Below are positions 16,672 to 26,186 of a stretch of DNA of 64,000 nucleotides, piece after piece (position 1 is the first letter of the stretch; each line of letters starts with the position of its first letter). Below the pieces are notes generated by a model that was given only the letters and a program-made list of their open reading frames with translations, had not been told where the DNA came from and ran no database searches. The stretch comes from Massilia agrisoli (GTDB lineage Bacteria > Pseudomonadota > Gammaproteobacteria > Burkholderiales > Burkholderiaceae_D): positions 62,001-126,000 of the forward strand of contig NZ_JAJHPV010000010.1 of NCBI RefSeq assembly GCF_020831365.1, written 5' to 3'. The translations under genes and the position numbers were made by a program.

Positions 16672-17760
16672 ATGAGTGAACGCGCGTTACTCTCGACCCG
16701 CAAGGGCCTGTTCGAACTGCACCGCAGCGGGGCCGGCTGGGAAATCGGCCCCGTCCATTTCCTGGGCGAGCCGGTGTCGATTGCACTGGCCGACCCGCGC
16801 GACGGCGCCGTCTACGCGGCGTTGAACCTCGGCCACTTCGGCGTCAAGCTGCACCGCAAGGACGCCGGCAGCGACGCCTGGACCGAAATCGCGGCGCCGG
16901 CCTATCCGCCCAAGCCGGAAGACAGCACCGACACGGTCGAGTGGAAGAACAAGCTGATCTGGTCACTGGAGGCGGGCGGGGCGGACGAGCCGGGCGTGCT
17001 GTGGGCCGGCACCTTGCCGGGCGGCCTGTTCAAGTCGAGTGACCGGGGCAACTCATGGCAGCTGGTGCGCTCGCTATGGGATGTCCCGGAGCGCAGCAAC
17101 TGGTTTGGCGGCGGCTATGACGTACCCGGTATCCACAGCATCAGCGTCGATCCGCGCAACAGCAAGCATATGCTGGTCGGCGTGTCGTGCGGCGGCGCGT
17201 GGCGCACGTTGGATGGCGGCGAGAGCTGGACGGTGTCGTCGACCGGCATGCGCGCCGATTACATGCCGCCCGAGATGAACGAAAACGAAGCGGTGCAGGA
17301 CCCTCACCGCATCATGCGCTCCGACGGCAGCCCTGACGTTTTATGGTGCCAGCACCACAACGGCATGTGGCGCTCGGAGAACGGCGGCCAGCGCTGGACC
17401 GAGATCACCAACGTACCCGTGTCTAACTTTGGCTTCGCCGTCGCGGCCCACCCGCGCGACGCCAATACCGCATGGTTCGCGCCAGCCGAGGCGGACCAGC
17501 GCCGCGTGCCGGTGGCCGCTGCGATGTCGGTCACGCGCACCTCCGACGGCGGCAACAGCTTTACCGTCTTGCGCAACGGCCTGCCGCAACAGCATTGCTA
17601 TGACCTGGTCTACCGCCACGGCCTGGCGGTCGACGACGATGGCGCCAGCCTGCTGATGGGCTCTACCAGCGGCGGACTATGGGCGACCAGCGATGCAGGC
17701 GACAGCTGGACCACGGTTTCCACCACGCTGCCGCCGATCTACGCCGTGCGGTTCGGATAA
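16672..17760 (+). CDS. BNR/Asp-box repeat protein (sialidase-like propeller fold)
   Basis: A 362-residue protein with at least five Asp-box turns of the S-x-D-x-G-x-x-W type: SSDRGNSW, TLDGGESW, SENGGQRW, TSDGGNSF and TSDAGDSW. Such repeats mark sialidase/VPS10/YCF48-type beta-propellers. No signal peptide is visible, so a cytoplasmic location is likely. A GGAGG ribosome binding site overlaps the end of the ThiS-like gene, from which this gene is separated by one base, so translation is probably coupled. Sialidase catalytic residues (Arg triad, FRIP) are not evident. Function unknown; it may be a partner of the small ubiquitin-fold protein. Confidence 0.8.
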   Translation: MSERALLSTRKGLFELHRSGAGWEIGPVHFLGEPVSIALADPRDGAVYAALNLGHFGVKLHRKDAGSDAWTEIAAPAYPPKPEDSTDTVEWKNKLIWSLEAGGADEPGVLWAGTLPGGLFKSSDRGNSWQLVRSLWDVPERSNWFGGGYDVPGIHSISVDPRNSKHMLVGVSCGGAWRTLDGGESWTVSSTGMRADYMPPEMNENEAVQDPHRIMRSDGSPDVLWCQHHNGMWRSENGGQRWTEITNVPVSNFGFAVAAHPRDANTAWFAPAEADQRRVPVAAAMSVTRTSDGGNSFTVLRNGLPQQHCYDLVYRHGLAVDDDGASLLMGSTSGGLWATSDAGDSWTTVSTTLPPIYAVRFG

Positions 17761-17769
17761 GGGATGTGA

Positions 17770-18885
17770 GTGCAAACTAAGCGCACCGACCTGCCGGCAG
17801 GTTTCTCTCTGTACCTCGACGCCGTGCGCTTTGCCGCGGCGGCGATGGTGGCCGTTGCACACCTGCTGATGCTGCGGCTGATCGACGACCGGCTGGCACC
17901 GTATGTGCCGGACCTGGGGCGCGAGGCTGTGATCGTATTCTTCGTGCTCTCCGGCTTCGTCATCAAGTATTCGGTCGACCAGAAGCACGCCAGCCTGCAG
18001 GACTACGTGGTGGCCCGCTGCGCACGGATATATTCGGCTGCACTACCCGTGCTGGTGGCGGCGTTTGCGATTGTCGCGCTGGTGCTTAATTTCTCTGACG
18101 TCGCCGTCAAGACGGCCTACCAGGTCGCGAAGGCGTATGTTTATTTCCCGTTCCACCTGCTGTTTGCTGGTGAATTCTGGAACCTGGCCGAGTCGCCCCC
18201 CTGGCTGCTTCCCTACTGGTCACTCGGCTACGAGGTCTGGTACTACGTCCTATTTGGGATTGCCTACTACCTGACGGGAGCCAGGCGATTGATCCTGCTG
18301 GCTTGCGTGCTGCTGCTGGTCGGGTTCAAGCTGTGGATGCTGCTGCCGATCTGGCTAAGCGGAGTGTGGCTGTACGAGTGGTCGAAGTCGCATTCCGTAT
18401 CGCCTGGATGGGCGAGCGCTGGCTGGCTGGTGTCGCTTGCCGCGCTCTGCGCGTTCAAGCTGGTCGACGCCGACGTGTACCTGCGCGCGCTGGGCAGCGC
18501 GATCTGGCCGTTCCCGGGCTTGCGCCTGGTCAGCGCCGACCGCTACCTGGCCGATTACGTGGTATGCGCGCTGGTGCTGGTCAATTTCGCCTGCGCCCGG
18601 AGCCTGCGCTTCGCGTGGCTGCGCGCGCTGCACCGGCCGGTGCGGGCACTGGCCGGCTACACGTTCACCCTGTACCTGGTGCATTTCCTGGTGCTGATGG
18701 CGTGGAAGAGCTTCTATCCGCACAATCCGGCGAACGTCGCAGACGTGGCGCTGATGCTGTGCGCAGTAGGCGTGGTGACGTATCTGACGGGGTTTGTTAC
18801 TGAGCGCCGCAAGGGGGCGTTTGAGAAGCTGTTCCGCGGGCTGTATGAGCGCGCCAGCCGAGCCGTCGTTCCCGCGAAAGCCTAG
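17770..18885 (+). CDS. Acyltransferase-3 family membrane protein
   Basis: A 371-residue integral membrane acyltransferase of the OafA/NodX/ExoZ type, which O-acylates surface sugars. The N-terminal block LYLDAVRFAAAAMVAVAHL has the conserved R and H of the family, and VFFVLSGFVIKYS follows near residue 57. About ten hydrophobic helices are visible. The start is GTG at 17770; the nearby ATG is followed at once by a stop. The last seven to eight codons and the stop lie inside a long dispersed palindrome (18864-18957), so the C-terminus RAVVPAKA is repeat-derived. Confidence 0.88.
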   Translation: MQTKRTDLPAGFSLYLDAVRFAAAAMVAVAHLLMLRLIDDRLAPYVPDLGREAVIVFFVLSGFVIKYSVDQKHASLQDYVVARCARIYSAALPVLVAAFAIVALVLNFSDVAVKTAYQVAKAYVYFPFHLLFAGEFWNLAESPPWLLPYWSLGYEVWYYVLFGIAYYLTGARRLILLACVLLLVGFKLWMLLPIWLSGVWLYEWSKSHSVSPGWASAGWLVSLAALCAFKLVDADVYLRALGSAIWPFPGLRLVSADRYLADYVVCALVLVNFACARSLRFAWLRALHRPVRALAGYTFTLYLVHFLVLMAWKSFYPHNPANVADVALMLCAVGVVTYLTGFVTERRKGAFEKLFRGLYERASRAVVPAKA

Positions 18886-18957
18886 GCGGCCCCGCGGTAA
18901 CCCATACGCAAGCAATATACAGGCTCGGTATGGGTTCCCGCGGTCGCGGGAACGACG
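18864..18957. repeat. Long interspersed palindrome overlapping the end of the acyltransferase gene
   Basis: The outer arms CGTCGTTCCCGCG (from 18864) and CGCGGGAACGACG (to 18957) are exact reverse complements, and the inner arms AACCCATAC and GTATGGGTT also pair. The element resembles the CGTCGTTCCCGCG-type intergenic repeats common in proteobacteria and would form a large hairpin between convergent genes. Confidence 0.8.
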
Positions 18958-18965
18958 TGGTGGTA

Positions 18966-21900
18966 TTACATATTACGGCGGTACTGGCCACCCACTTCGA
19001 ACAGCGCGGTGGTGATCTGGCCCAGTGAGCAAACGCGCACCGCATCCATCAACTTCTCGAACACGTTGGCGTTGTCGATGGCCGCCTGCTGCAGCGCCTC
19101 CAGTGCCTTCGGCGCCTCAAGCGCGTGGCGCTGGTGGAACTCCTCGAGGCGGGTCAGCTGCGACTGCTTTTCATCGTCCGTCGAACGCGCCAGCTCAATG
19201 GTGGCCGGCGTTTCGGCCTGCTTCGGATTGCGGAAGGTGTTCACGCCGATGATAGGCAGCGAGCCGTCATGCTTCTTGTGCTCGTACAGCATCGACTCTT
19301 CCTGGATCTTGCCGCGCTGGTAGCCGGTTTCCATCGCGCCAAGCACGCCGCCACGTTCGGCGATGCGTTCGAACTCCTGCAGCACCGCTTCTTCGACCAT
19401 GTCGGTCAGTTCGTCGATGATGAACGAGCCCTGGTTCGGGTTCTCGTTCTTGGCCAGGCCCCATTCGCGGTTGATGATCAGCTGGATCGCCAGCGCGCGG
19501 CGTACCGATTCGTCGGTCGGCGTGGTGATCGCTTCGTCGTACGCATTGGTGTGCAGGCTGTTGCAGTTATCGTAGATCGCGATCAGCGCCTGCAGCGTGG
19601 TGCGGATGTCGTTGAAGTCGATTTCCTGCGCGTGCAGCGAGCGGCCCGAAGTCTGGATGTGGTACTTGAGCTTCTGGCTGCGGTCGTTCGCGCCGTACTT
19701 GTCGCGCATCGTGATCGCCCAGATGCGGCGCGCCACGCGGCCCAGCACCGTGTACTCAGGGTCCATGCCGTTACTGAAGAAGAACGACAGGTTCGGGGCG
19801 AAGTCGTCGATGTGCATGCCGCGCGCAAGATAGGCTTCAACAAAGGTGAAGCCGTTCGACAGGGTGAACGCCAGCTGCGAAATCGGGTTCGCGCCTGCTT
19901 CGGCGATGTGGTAACCGGAGATCGACACCGAGTAGAAGTTGCGCACCTGGTGGTGTACGAAGTACTCCTGGATGTCGCCCATCACCTTCAGCGAAAACTC
20001 GGTCGAGAAGATGCAGGTGTTCTGGCCCTGGTCTTCCTTCAGGATGTCGGCCTGCACCGTGCCGCGCACGTTGGCCAGTACCCACTCGCGGATCTTGGCT
20101 GCTTCGTCGTCGGTCGGGTGGCGCTTGTTCTCGGTGAAGAACTTGTCCATCTGCTGGTCGATCGCCGTATTCATGAACATCGCCAGGATGGTCGGGGCAG
20201 GGCCGTTGATGGTCATCGACACGCTGGTCGACGGGCTGCACAGGTTGAAGCCGTCGTACAGCACCTTCATGTCGTCGAGGGTCGCAATCGACACGCCCGA
20301 GTTGCCGACTTTGCCGTAGATGTCAGGGCGGATCGCAGGGTCGGCCCCATACAGGGTCACGGAGTCGAACGCGGTCGACAGGCGCTTGGCGTCCATGCCG
20401 GTCGAGACCAGCTTGAAGCGGCGGTTGGTGCGGAATGCATCGCCTTCGCCGGCGAACATGCGGGTCGGGTCTTCGCCTTCGCGCTTGAACGCAAACACGC
20501 CTGCGGTGTACGGGAAAGAGCCAGGCACGTTTTCCAGCATCAGGAAGCGCAGCACTTCGCCGTGGTCTTCGAACTTCGGCAGTGCGACCTTGCGGATCAC
20601 GGTGCCCGACAGCGTGTGCTGGACCAGTTGGGTGCGGATTTCCTTGTCGCGGATCTTGACCACGTAGTCGTCGCCCGAATAGGCGGCCTGCATGTCAGGC
20701 CACATCGCCAGCAGCTTCTTGGCAGGCGCATCAAGTGCTTGATCGCGCTCGGTGATCAGGTCGTCGAAGTCGGCGCCTTTGCCGGCGGCGGCCAGCATGC
20801 GCTTGGTCTCCATCAGCTGCTGGCGTTCGCGCGCCAGCCTGACCTGCTTTGCGGTGTTCTTGTGGTAGCCGCGAACGGTGTCCGAGATTTCAGCGAGGTA
20901 GCGCGCGCGGGCCGGCGGCACGATGACGTTCTTGCCGCTGGAGTGGCGCAGCGACAGCTGCGGCAGCTTGCCCGGCTTGACCGGCAGGCCGAATTCGCCC
21001 AGCTTCGGCAGCAGGCCCTGGTACAGCGCGGTGACGCCGTCGTCGTTGAAGCGCGACGCCTGGGTGCCGTAAACCGGCATCTCGTCCGGGCTCTTGCTCC
21101 ACATTTCGCGGTTGCGCTGGTACTGCTTGGCGACGTCGCGCAGCGCGTCGAGCGCGCCCTTGCGGTCGAATTTGTTGATGGCGATAAGGTCGGCGAAATC
21201 GAGCATGTCGATTTTTTCGAGCTGCGAGGCGGCGCCGAATTCCGGCGTCATCACGTACATCGACACGTCGACGTGCGGCACGATGGCGGCGTCGCCCTGG
21301 CCGATGCCGGAGGTCTCGACGATCACCAGGTCGAAGCCGGCGACTTTGCACGCTGCGATCACGTCGGGCAGCGCGTGCGAGATTTCGGAGCCGGCTTCGC
21401 GGGTCGCGAGTGAGCGCATGAACACGCGCGCCTGGCCGTTCCACGGGTTGATCGCGTTCATGCGGATGCGGTCGCCCAGCAGCGCGCCGCCGGACTTGCG
21501 GCGCGACGGGTCGATCGAGATCACGGCGATGTTCAGCGAATCGCCCTGGTCCATGCGGATGCGGCGGATCAGTTCATCGGTCAGCGACGATTTGCCGGCG
21601 CCGCCGGTGCCGGTGATGCCCAGGGTCGGCACGCGCAGGCCTTCGGCCGCCTTGTGCAAGTCGGTGCGCAGCGTGTCGGCGGCCTTGCCGTTTTCGAGAG
21701 CGGTGATCAGCTGGGCCAGCGGGCGGTGGCGCTCGGCCATCTCGCCGGTTTGCAGCGGCGCCAGCGAAGTAGGCGAGTAGGTCGACAGGTCGATGTCGCA
21801 AGCGTGCACCATCGACTGGATCATGCCCACCAGGCCCATGCGCTGGCCGTCTTCCGGGCTGAAGATGCGGGTGACGCCGTAGGCGTGCAGCTCGGCGATT

Positions 21901-22253
21901 TCAGACGGGACGATCACGCCGCCGCCGCCGCCGAACACCTTGATGTGGGCGCCGCCGCGCTGCTTGAGCAGGTCGATCATGTACTTGAAGTATTCGACGT
22001 GGCCACCCTGGTAGCTGGAGATGGCGATGCCCTGCACGTCTTCGGCCAATGCGGCGGTGACGACCTCGTCGACCGAGCGGTTGTGGCCAAGGTGGACCAC
22101 CTCGACGCCGTTCGACTGGAGGATGCGGCGCATGATGTTGATCGATGCGTCGTGGCCGTCGAACAGCGAAGCCGCCGTCACGAAGCGCACTTTGTTGGCC
22201 AGCTTTGGATGCTCTGGCAGGTGGAGTTTGGCGGCAGGGGTCAGGTCGTTCAT
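18966..22253 (-). CDS. icmF: Fused isobutyryl-CoA mutase (IcmF), B12-dependent
   Basis: A 1095-residue single-chain adenosylcobalamin enzyme interconverting isobutyryl-CoA and n-butyryl-CoA (some members use other branched acyl-CoAs). Domain order is that of IcmF: N-terminal B12-binding domain with [15 protein letters not shown] (the His is the lower cobalt ligand), a MeaB-like G-protein chaperone with Walker [10 protein letters not shown] near residue 217, a linker, and the C-terminal acyl-CoA mutase barrel with [17 protein letters not shown] and [16 protein letters not shown]. The start at 22253 has AAGGA upstream. A palindrome at 22293-22308, 40 bases before the start, is a good operator candidate. 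The oxidoreductase gene lies upstream on the same strand. Confidence 0.95.
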   Translation of the reverse strand: MNDLTPAAKLHLPEHPKLANKVRFVTAASLFDGHDASINIMRRILQSNGVEVVHLGHNRSVDEVVTAALAEDVQGIAISSYQGGHVEYFKYMIDLLKQRGGAHIKVFGGGGGVIVPSEIAELHAYGVTRIFSPEDGQRMGLVGMIQSMVHACDIDLSTYSPTSLAPLQTGEMAERHRPLAQLITALENGKAADTLRTDLHKAAEGLRVPTLGITGTGGAGKSSLTDELIRRIRMDQGDSLNIAVISIDPSRRKSGGALLGDRIRMNAINPWNGQARVFMRSLATREAGSEISHALPDVIAACKVAGFDLVIVETSGIGQGDAAIVPHVDVSMYVMTPEFGAASQLEKIDMLDFADLIAINKFDRKGALDALRDVAKQYQRNREMWSKSPDEMPVYGTQASRFNDDGVTALYQGLLPKLGEFGLPVKPGKLPQLSLRHSSGKNVIVPPARARYLAEISDTVRGYHKNTAKQVRLARERQQLMETKRMLAAAGKGADFDDLITERDQALDAPAKKLLAMWPDMQAAYSGDDYVVKIRDKEIRTQLVQHTLSGTVIRKVALPKFEDHGEVLRFLMLENVPGSFPYTAGVFAFKREGEDPTRMFAGEGDAFRTNRRFKLVSTGMDAKRLSTAFDSVTLYGADPAIRPDIYGKVGNSGVSIATLDDMKVLYDGFNLCSPSTSVSMTINGPAPTILAMFMNTAIDQQMDKFFTENKRHPTDDEAAKIREWVLANVRGTVQADILKEDQGQNTCIFSTEFSLKVMGDIQEYFVHHQVRNFYSVSISGYHIAEAGANPISQLAFTLSNGFTFVEAYLARGMHIDDFAPNLSFFFSNGMDPEYTVLGRVARRIWAITMRDKYGANDRSQKLKYHIQTSGRSLHAQEIDFNDIRTTLQALIAIYDNCNSLHTNAYDEAITTPTDESVRRALAIQLIINREWGLAKNENPNQGSFIIDELTDMVEEAVLQEFERIAERGGVLGAMETGYQRGKIQEESMLYEHKKHDGSLPIIGVNTFRNPKQAETPATIELARSTDDEKQSQLTRLEEFHQRHALEAPKALEALQQAAIDNANVFEKLMDAVRVCSLGQITTALFEVGGQYRRNM

Positions 22254-22292
22254 GATGTTCCTTGCGATATCGTTCTGGTACGGTATATGACG

Positions 22293-22308
22293 TTTACGTT
22301 AACGTCAA
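22293..22308. promoter_or_regulatory. 16-bp palindrome upstream of icmF, LiuR-like operator candidate
   Basis: Minus strand reads TTGACGTTAACGTAAA, an imperfect palindrome with 7 of 8 paired positions. It resembles sites proposed for MerR-type LiuR regulators of branched-chain amino acid catabolism, which fits icmF. The regulator is not in the window and the motif comparison is from memory. Confidence 0.5.
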
Positions 22309-22343
22309 GCGCCGGGCGCGGGTACGGATGGTGAATTTGCTTC

Positions 22344-22373
22344 GTAGGGCGGATAAGCGGAGCGCATCCGCCG
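22344..22373 (+). repeat. GTAG-headed REP element, left copy of an inverted pair
   Basis: GTAGGGCGGAT...CATCCGCCG: GTAG head and an imperfect GGCGGAT/ATCCGCC palindrome, as in REP sequences mobilised by RAYT transposases. An inverted partner lies at 22390-22419. Confidence 0.75.
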
Positions 22374-22389
22374 AATTCTGACGCGAAAA

Positions 22390-22419
22390 CGGCGGGTGCG
22401 CCTCCCTTACCCGCCCTAC
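22390..22419 (-). repeat. GTAG-headed REP element, right copy of an inverted pair
   Basis: Reverse complement begins GTAGGGCGGGTAAGG and ends ACCCGCCG, closely matching the left copy. Together they make a long hairpin between icmF and the oxidoreductase gene. Confidence 0.75.
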
Positions 22420-22434
22420 GTGAAACGTGACTCT

Positions 22435-25400
22435 TTACGCTGCTTTTGCGGTCGTCTTGCCAGCCAGCAAACGCGCCTTCTCGGTACGGAAAGTCGCAAC
22501 ATTCGCTTCCTTCACGTGCCCGAAGCCGCGGATCTGCTCCGGCAGGTTCGCCAGAGCAACTGCATTAGCGTGGTTGTCGGCGTTCAGGCCCCGGACCAGG
22601 CTTTCAATCATCTCACGGTATTCCACAATCAGCGCGCGTTCCATCTTGCGTTCTTCAGTGTAGCCAAAGATATCGAACGCGCCACCGCGCAGGCCCTTGA
22701 ATTTGGCCAGCAGCTTGAACGCGCTCCACATCCACGAGCCGAACTGCGCCTTCACCAGGTGGCCCTTGCCGTCCTTCTTGGCCAGCAGCGGCGGAGCGAG
22801 GTGGAACTTGAGCGAGAAGTCGCCTTCGAACTGGGTCTTCAGCTGCTCGACAAAGCGGCCATCGGTGTACAGGCGCGCGACTTCGTATTCGTCCTTGTAG
22901 GCCATCAGCTTGAAGTAGTACTTGGCGACCGCGGTCGACAGCTTGTTGCCCAGGCCCGCAGCCGTTTCGGCGGCGCGCACTTTCGCGACCAGCTGCTCGT
23001 ACTGCGCTGCATAGCCGCTGTCCTGGTAACCGGTCAGGAACTCGACGCGCTTCTTGATGACGTTCTCGAGGCTCTGGGGCATCTGTACGACGATCGACTG
23101 CGTCGGCGTGGCGATGCGCTCGACCTTCTTCAGGTCGACGGCGGCGCGGCGGCCCCACAGGAAGCTGCGCTTGTTCGATTCTGCGGCAACGCCATTGAGT
23201 TCAATCGCGCGCAGCAGCGAAGCTTCGGTCAAAGGAATGCGGCCCTTCTGCCATGCGTAACCGAGCATGAACAGGTTGGCGGCGATCGAGTCGCCCATCA
23301 GCGCGGTAGCGAGCTTGGTCGCGTCGATGAAGTCGGCCGCGTCATTCGCCGGCGCGCCCACCGATTCGTTGATCAGCGCGCGCACCTGGTCGGTCGGGTA
23401 CTGCCAGTCGGCGTTCTGCGCGAAGGTGCCAGGCGGCTGTTCGTGCAGGTTGATGACGGCCATGGTGCGGCCCGGACGCATCTTTGAAATCGCGTCCTGC
23501 GCGCCGGCGGTCAGCATGTCGCAGCCGAGGATCAGGTCCGCTTCGCCGGTGGCGATACGCTGCGAGCGCAGGTGTGCCGGGGTCTTGGCGATCTTGACGT
23601 GCGAGGTGACCGAGCCGTTTTTCTGCGACATGCCGGTCATGTCCAGCACCGATGCGCCCTTGCTTTCCAGGTGGGCGGCCATGCCCATCAACGCGCCGAC
23701 GGTAATCACGCCGGTGCCGCCGATACCGTTGATCAGGATGTTGTACGGCTGCTCGACCGATGGCAGCGTTGGCAGCGGCAGTGCGCCGAAACCGTCGTCT
23801 TCGTTCTTCTTCGCGACGCCGGTTTTCGATTTCTTGAGGGTGCCGCCTTCGACCGTGACGAAGCTCGGGCAGAAGCCCTTGGTGCACGAGAAGTCCTTGT
23901 TGCAGGAAGACTGGTCGATGGTGCGCTTGCGGCCAAATTCGGTTTCCTTCGGCAGGATCGACACGCAGTTCGACTGCACGCCGCAGTCGCCGCAGCCTTC
24001 GCAGACGGCTTCGTTGATGACGACGCGCTTGGCAGGGTCAGGGAACTGGCCCTTCTTGCGGCGGCGGCGCTTTTCGGCGGCGCAGGTCTGGTCGTAGATG
24101 ATGACCGAGACCCCCGCCACGTCGCGCAGTTCGCGCTGGATCGCGTCCATCTCCTTGCGGTCGTGCAGGGTGACGATGGCCGGCAGGCTCGAGCGGTCGG
24201 CGTAGCGCGACAGGTCTTCGGTCACCAGCGCGATGCGCTTGATGCCTTCGGCAGCCATCTGCTGGGCGATCAAAGGCACCGAGGTGGTGCCGTCGACGGG
24301 CTGGCCGCCGGTCATCGCGACCGCGTCGTTGTACAGGATCTTGTAGGTGATGTTGACGTTCGCCGCAACCGCCGCGCGGATCGCCAGGTAACCCGAGTGG
24401 AAGTAGGTGCCGTCGCCCAGGTTCTGGAATACGTGCGGGATCTTCGAGAACGCGGCCTGGCCGATCCACGGCGCGCCTTCGCCGCCCATGTGGGTGGTCA
24501 GCTTGTTCATCTCCGGGTAGATCGAGGTGGCCATCACGTGGCAGCCGATGCCGGCCAGCGCCAGGCTGCCTTCCGGGACCTTGGTCGAGGTGTTGTGCGG
24601 GCAGCCGGAGCAGTAGAACGCCGGGCGGAACGGGGTGTTGTTGGCCTTCTTGAGGACCGCGTCCTTGGCGTCGAGGAAGGCAAGGCGGGCGCGGATCAGG
24701 TCACAGGTTTTCTCGTCGCTGATCAGGCGCGACACGCGCGAGGCGATCACGCGCGCCACTTGCGATACCGAGAAGTCGGCTTTCGACGTCAGCAGCCATT
24801 CGCCGCGCGGCGCAACCCATTCGCCTTTTTCATCGAACTTGCCGATCACGCGCGGGCGCACGTCGTCGCGCCAGTTGTACAGCTGTTCCTTGAGCTGGTA
24901 TTCGACGATCTGGCGCTTTTCTTCAACGACCAGGATCTCGTCCAGGCCCTGCGCGAATTCGCGCACGCTGTCCGGCTCCAGCGGCCATGGCATGGCGACC
25001 TTGAACAGGCGCAGGCCGACGTCCTGCGCCATCTTTTCGTCGATGCCCAGGTCTTCCAGCGCTTCCAGCACGTCGAGGTAGGACTTGCCGGAGGCGATGA
25101 TGCCCAGCTTGGCGTTCGGGCTGTCGATGGTGGTGTGATTGAGCTTGTTCTCGCGCGCATAGGCCAGCGCGGCGTAGATCTTATAGTCCTGCATCAGCGC
25201 TTCCTGGTTGCGCGCCTGCTGGCCCAGCGGGATGCTGGACAGGCGTGCATTCAGGCCGCCTTCGGGCATCTGGAAGTCTTGCGGGATCTTGACCGTGACG
25301 CGGAACGGGTCGGCGTCGATCGAGGCCGACGATTCAACGGTATCGGCCAGCGCCTTGAAGGCGACCGTGCAGCCGGAGAAGCGCGACATCGCCCAGCCGT

Positions 25401-25995
25401 GGATGCCCAGGTCGAGGTATTCCTGCACATTGCATGGATACAGGACCGGGATCATCGACGCGGAGAACAGGTGGTCGGACTGGTGCGGCAGGGTCGACGA
25501 GTAGGCGCCGTGGTCGTCGCCGGCCACCAGCAGCACGCCGCCGTGCTTCGAGGTGCCCGCATGGTTCATGTGCTTGAAGACGTCGCCGCAGCGGTCTACG
25601 CCCGGGCCTTTGCCGTACCACATGGCGAACACGCCGTCGTACCTGGCCGGGCCGATCAGGTCGACCTGCTGCGAGCCCCACACCGCGGTCGCGGCCAGGT
25701 CTTCATTGACGCCAGGGACGAACTGCACGTGGTGGGCTTCGAGGTGCTTCTTGGCCTTCCACAGGTTTTCATCCAGGCCGCCCAGCGGCGAGCCACGGTA
25801 GCCGGAGACGAAGCCCGCCGTGTTCAGTCCTTCGGCGGCATCGCGCACACGCTGCATCATCGGCAGGCGCACCAGCGCCTGGATGCCCGACAGGAAGATG
25901 TTGCCGGTGGTTGCGGTGTACTTGTCGTCGAGGGTGACCGTGGTCAGGCGCGAAGGCGCGTCCTGCTGGCCGGCAGGCATGATCGTATCAGGCAT
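22435..25995 (-). CDS. Indolepyruvate ferredoxin oxidoreductase-family protein (fused, about 1186 residues)
   Basis: Single-chain 2-oxoacid oxidoreductase of the large fused IorAB type, thought to turn aryl or branched 2-oxo acids into acyl-CoA with a thiamine-diphosphate/iron-sulfur mechanism. The N-terminal pyrimidine-binding part has TGNIFLSGIQALVRLP and GYRGSPLGGLD. A TPP-binding region follows (GEGAPWIGQA, HSGYLAIRAA), then a Cys-rich segment near residues 640-690 (CEGCGDC, CNKDFSCTKGFCPS). The gamma-like domain has NGIGGTGVITVGALMG, with a C-terminal domain of unknown function after it. The ATG at 25995 has GGAG upstream; the open frame extends to 26061 without a better start. It lies directly upstream of icmF on the same strand, fitting a path from 2-oxo acids to acyl-CoA rearrangement. 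Confidence 0.9.
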   Translation of the reverse strand: MPDTIMPAGQQDAPSRLTTVTLDDKYTATTGNIFLSGIQALVRLPMMQRVRDAAEGLNTAGFVSGYRGSPLGGLDENLWKAKKHLEAHHVQFVPGVNEDLAATAVWGSQQVDLIGPARYDGVFAMWYGKGPGVDRCGDVFKHMNHAGTSKHGGVLLVAGDDHGAYSSTLPHQSDHLFSASMIPVLYPCNVQEYLDLGIHGWAMSRFSGCTVAFKALADTVESSASIDADPFRVTVKIPQDFQMPEGGLNARLSSIPLGQQARNQEALMQDYKIYAALAYARENKLNHTTIDSPNAKLGIIASGKSYLDVLEALEDLGIDEKMAQDVGLRLFKVAMPWPLEPDSVREFAQGLDEILVVEEKRQIVEYQLKEQLYNWRDDVRPRVIGKFDEKGEWVAPRGEWLLTSKADFSVSQVARVIASRVSRLISDEKTCDLIRARLAFLDAKDAVLKKANNTPFRPAFYCSGCPHNTSTKVPEGSLALAGIGCHVMATSIYPEMNKLTTHMGGEGAPWIGQAAFSKIPHVFQNLGDGTYFHSGYLAIRAAVAANVNITYKILYNDAVAMTGGQPVDGTTSVPLIAQQMAAEGIKRIALVTEDLSRYADRSSLPAIVTLHDRKEMDAIQRELRDVAGVSVIIYDQTCAAEKRRRRKKGQFPDPAKRVVINEAVCEGCGDCGVQSNCVSILPKETEFGRKRTIDQSSCNKDFSCTKGFCPSFVTVEGGTLKKSKTGVAKKNEDDGFGALPLPTLPSVEQPYNILINGIGGTGVITVGALMGMAAHLESKGASVLDMTGMSQKNGSVTSHVKIAKTPAHLRSQRIATGEADLILGCDMLTAGAQDAISKMRPGRTMAVINLHEQPPGTFAQNADWQYPTDQVRALINESVGAPANDAADFIDATKLATALMGDSIAANLFMLGYAWQKGRIPLTEASLLRAIELNGVAAESNKRSFLWGRRAAVDLKKVERIATPTQSIVVQMPQSLENVIKKRVEFLTGYQDSGYAAQYEQLVAKVRAAETAAGLGNKLSTAVAKYYFKLMAYKDEYEVARLYTDGRFVEQLKTQFEGDFSLKFHLAPPLLAKKDGKGHLVKAQFGSWMWSAFKLLAKFKGLRGGAFDIFGYTEERKMERALIVEYREMIESLVRGLNADNHANAVALANLPEQIRGFGHVKEANVATFRTEKARLLAGKTTAKAA

Positions 25996-26106
25996 GTGAA
26001 GCTCCAAAATGGTAATTCGGTGGCGCCCGGCAGCGGGTGGCGCCGGGTAGGCGCCGGTCACGGCCGGGGTGGGCGTCGCTGCACGCGACTATTCTGGGCG
26101 CGAGTG

Positions 26107-26125
26107 TATGGCCTTACTGGCCATA
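26107..26125. promoter_or_regulatory. Palindrome between the LysR gene and the oxidoreductase gene
   Basis: TATGGCC and GGCCATA form perfect arms around TTACT, about 110 bases before the oxidoreductase start. It could be an operator for the adjacent LysR-type regulator; it lacks a T-run and is a poor terminator. Confidence 0.35.
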
Positions 26126-26186
26126 GGGGAAATAGGCTTTTGGGATGGGGGTATAAGAAATAATGATGGCAGCTGTTCGCTGCCTA

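Noticed and set aside
19125-21413. A 762-codon open frame on the plus strand opposite icmF
   Set aside because: It is antisense to a full-length, motif-complete enzyme and is a frame shadow of GC-rich coding DNA; its His/Arg/Val-rich product has no recognisable domain.
26107-26125. Terminator of the LysR gene
   Set aside because: The palindrome has no T-run after it on the minus strand; an operator is more likely, though unproven.
23572-26163. An 863-codon open frame on the plus strand opposite the oxidoreductase gene
   Set aside because: Same reason: a shadow of the true gene with composition typical of antisense GC-rich frames.
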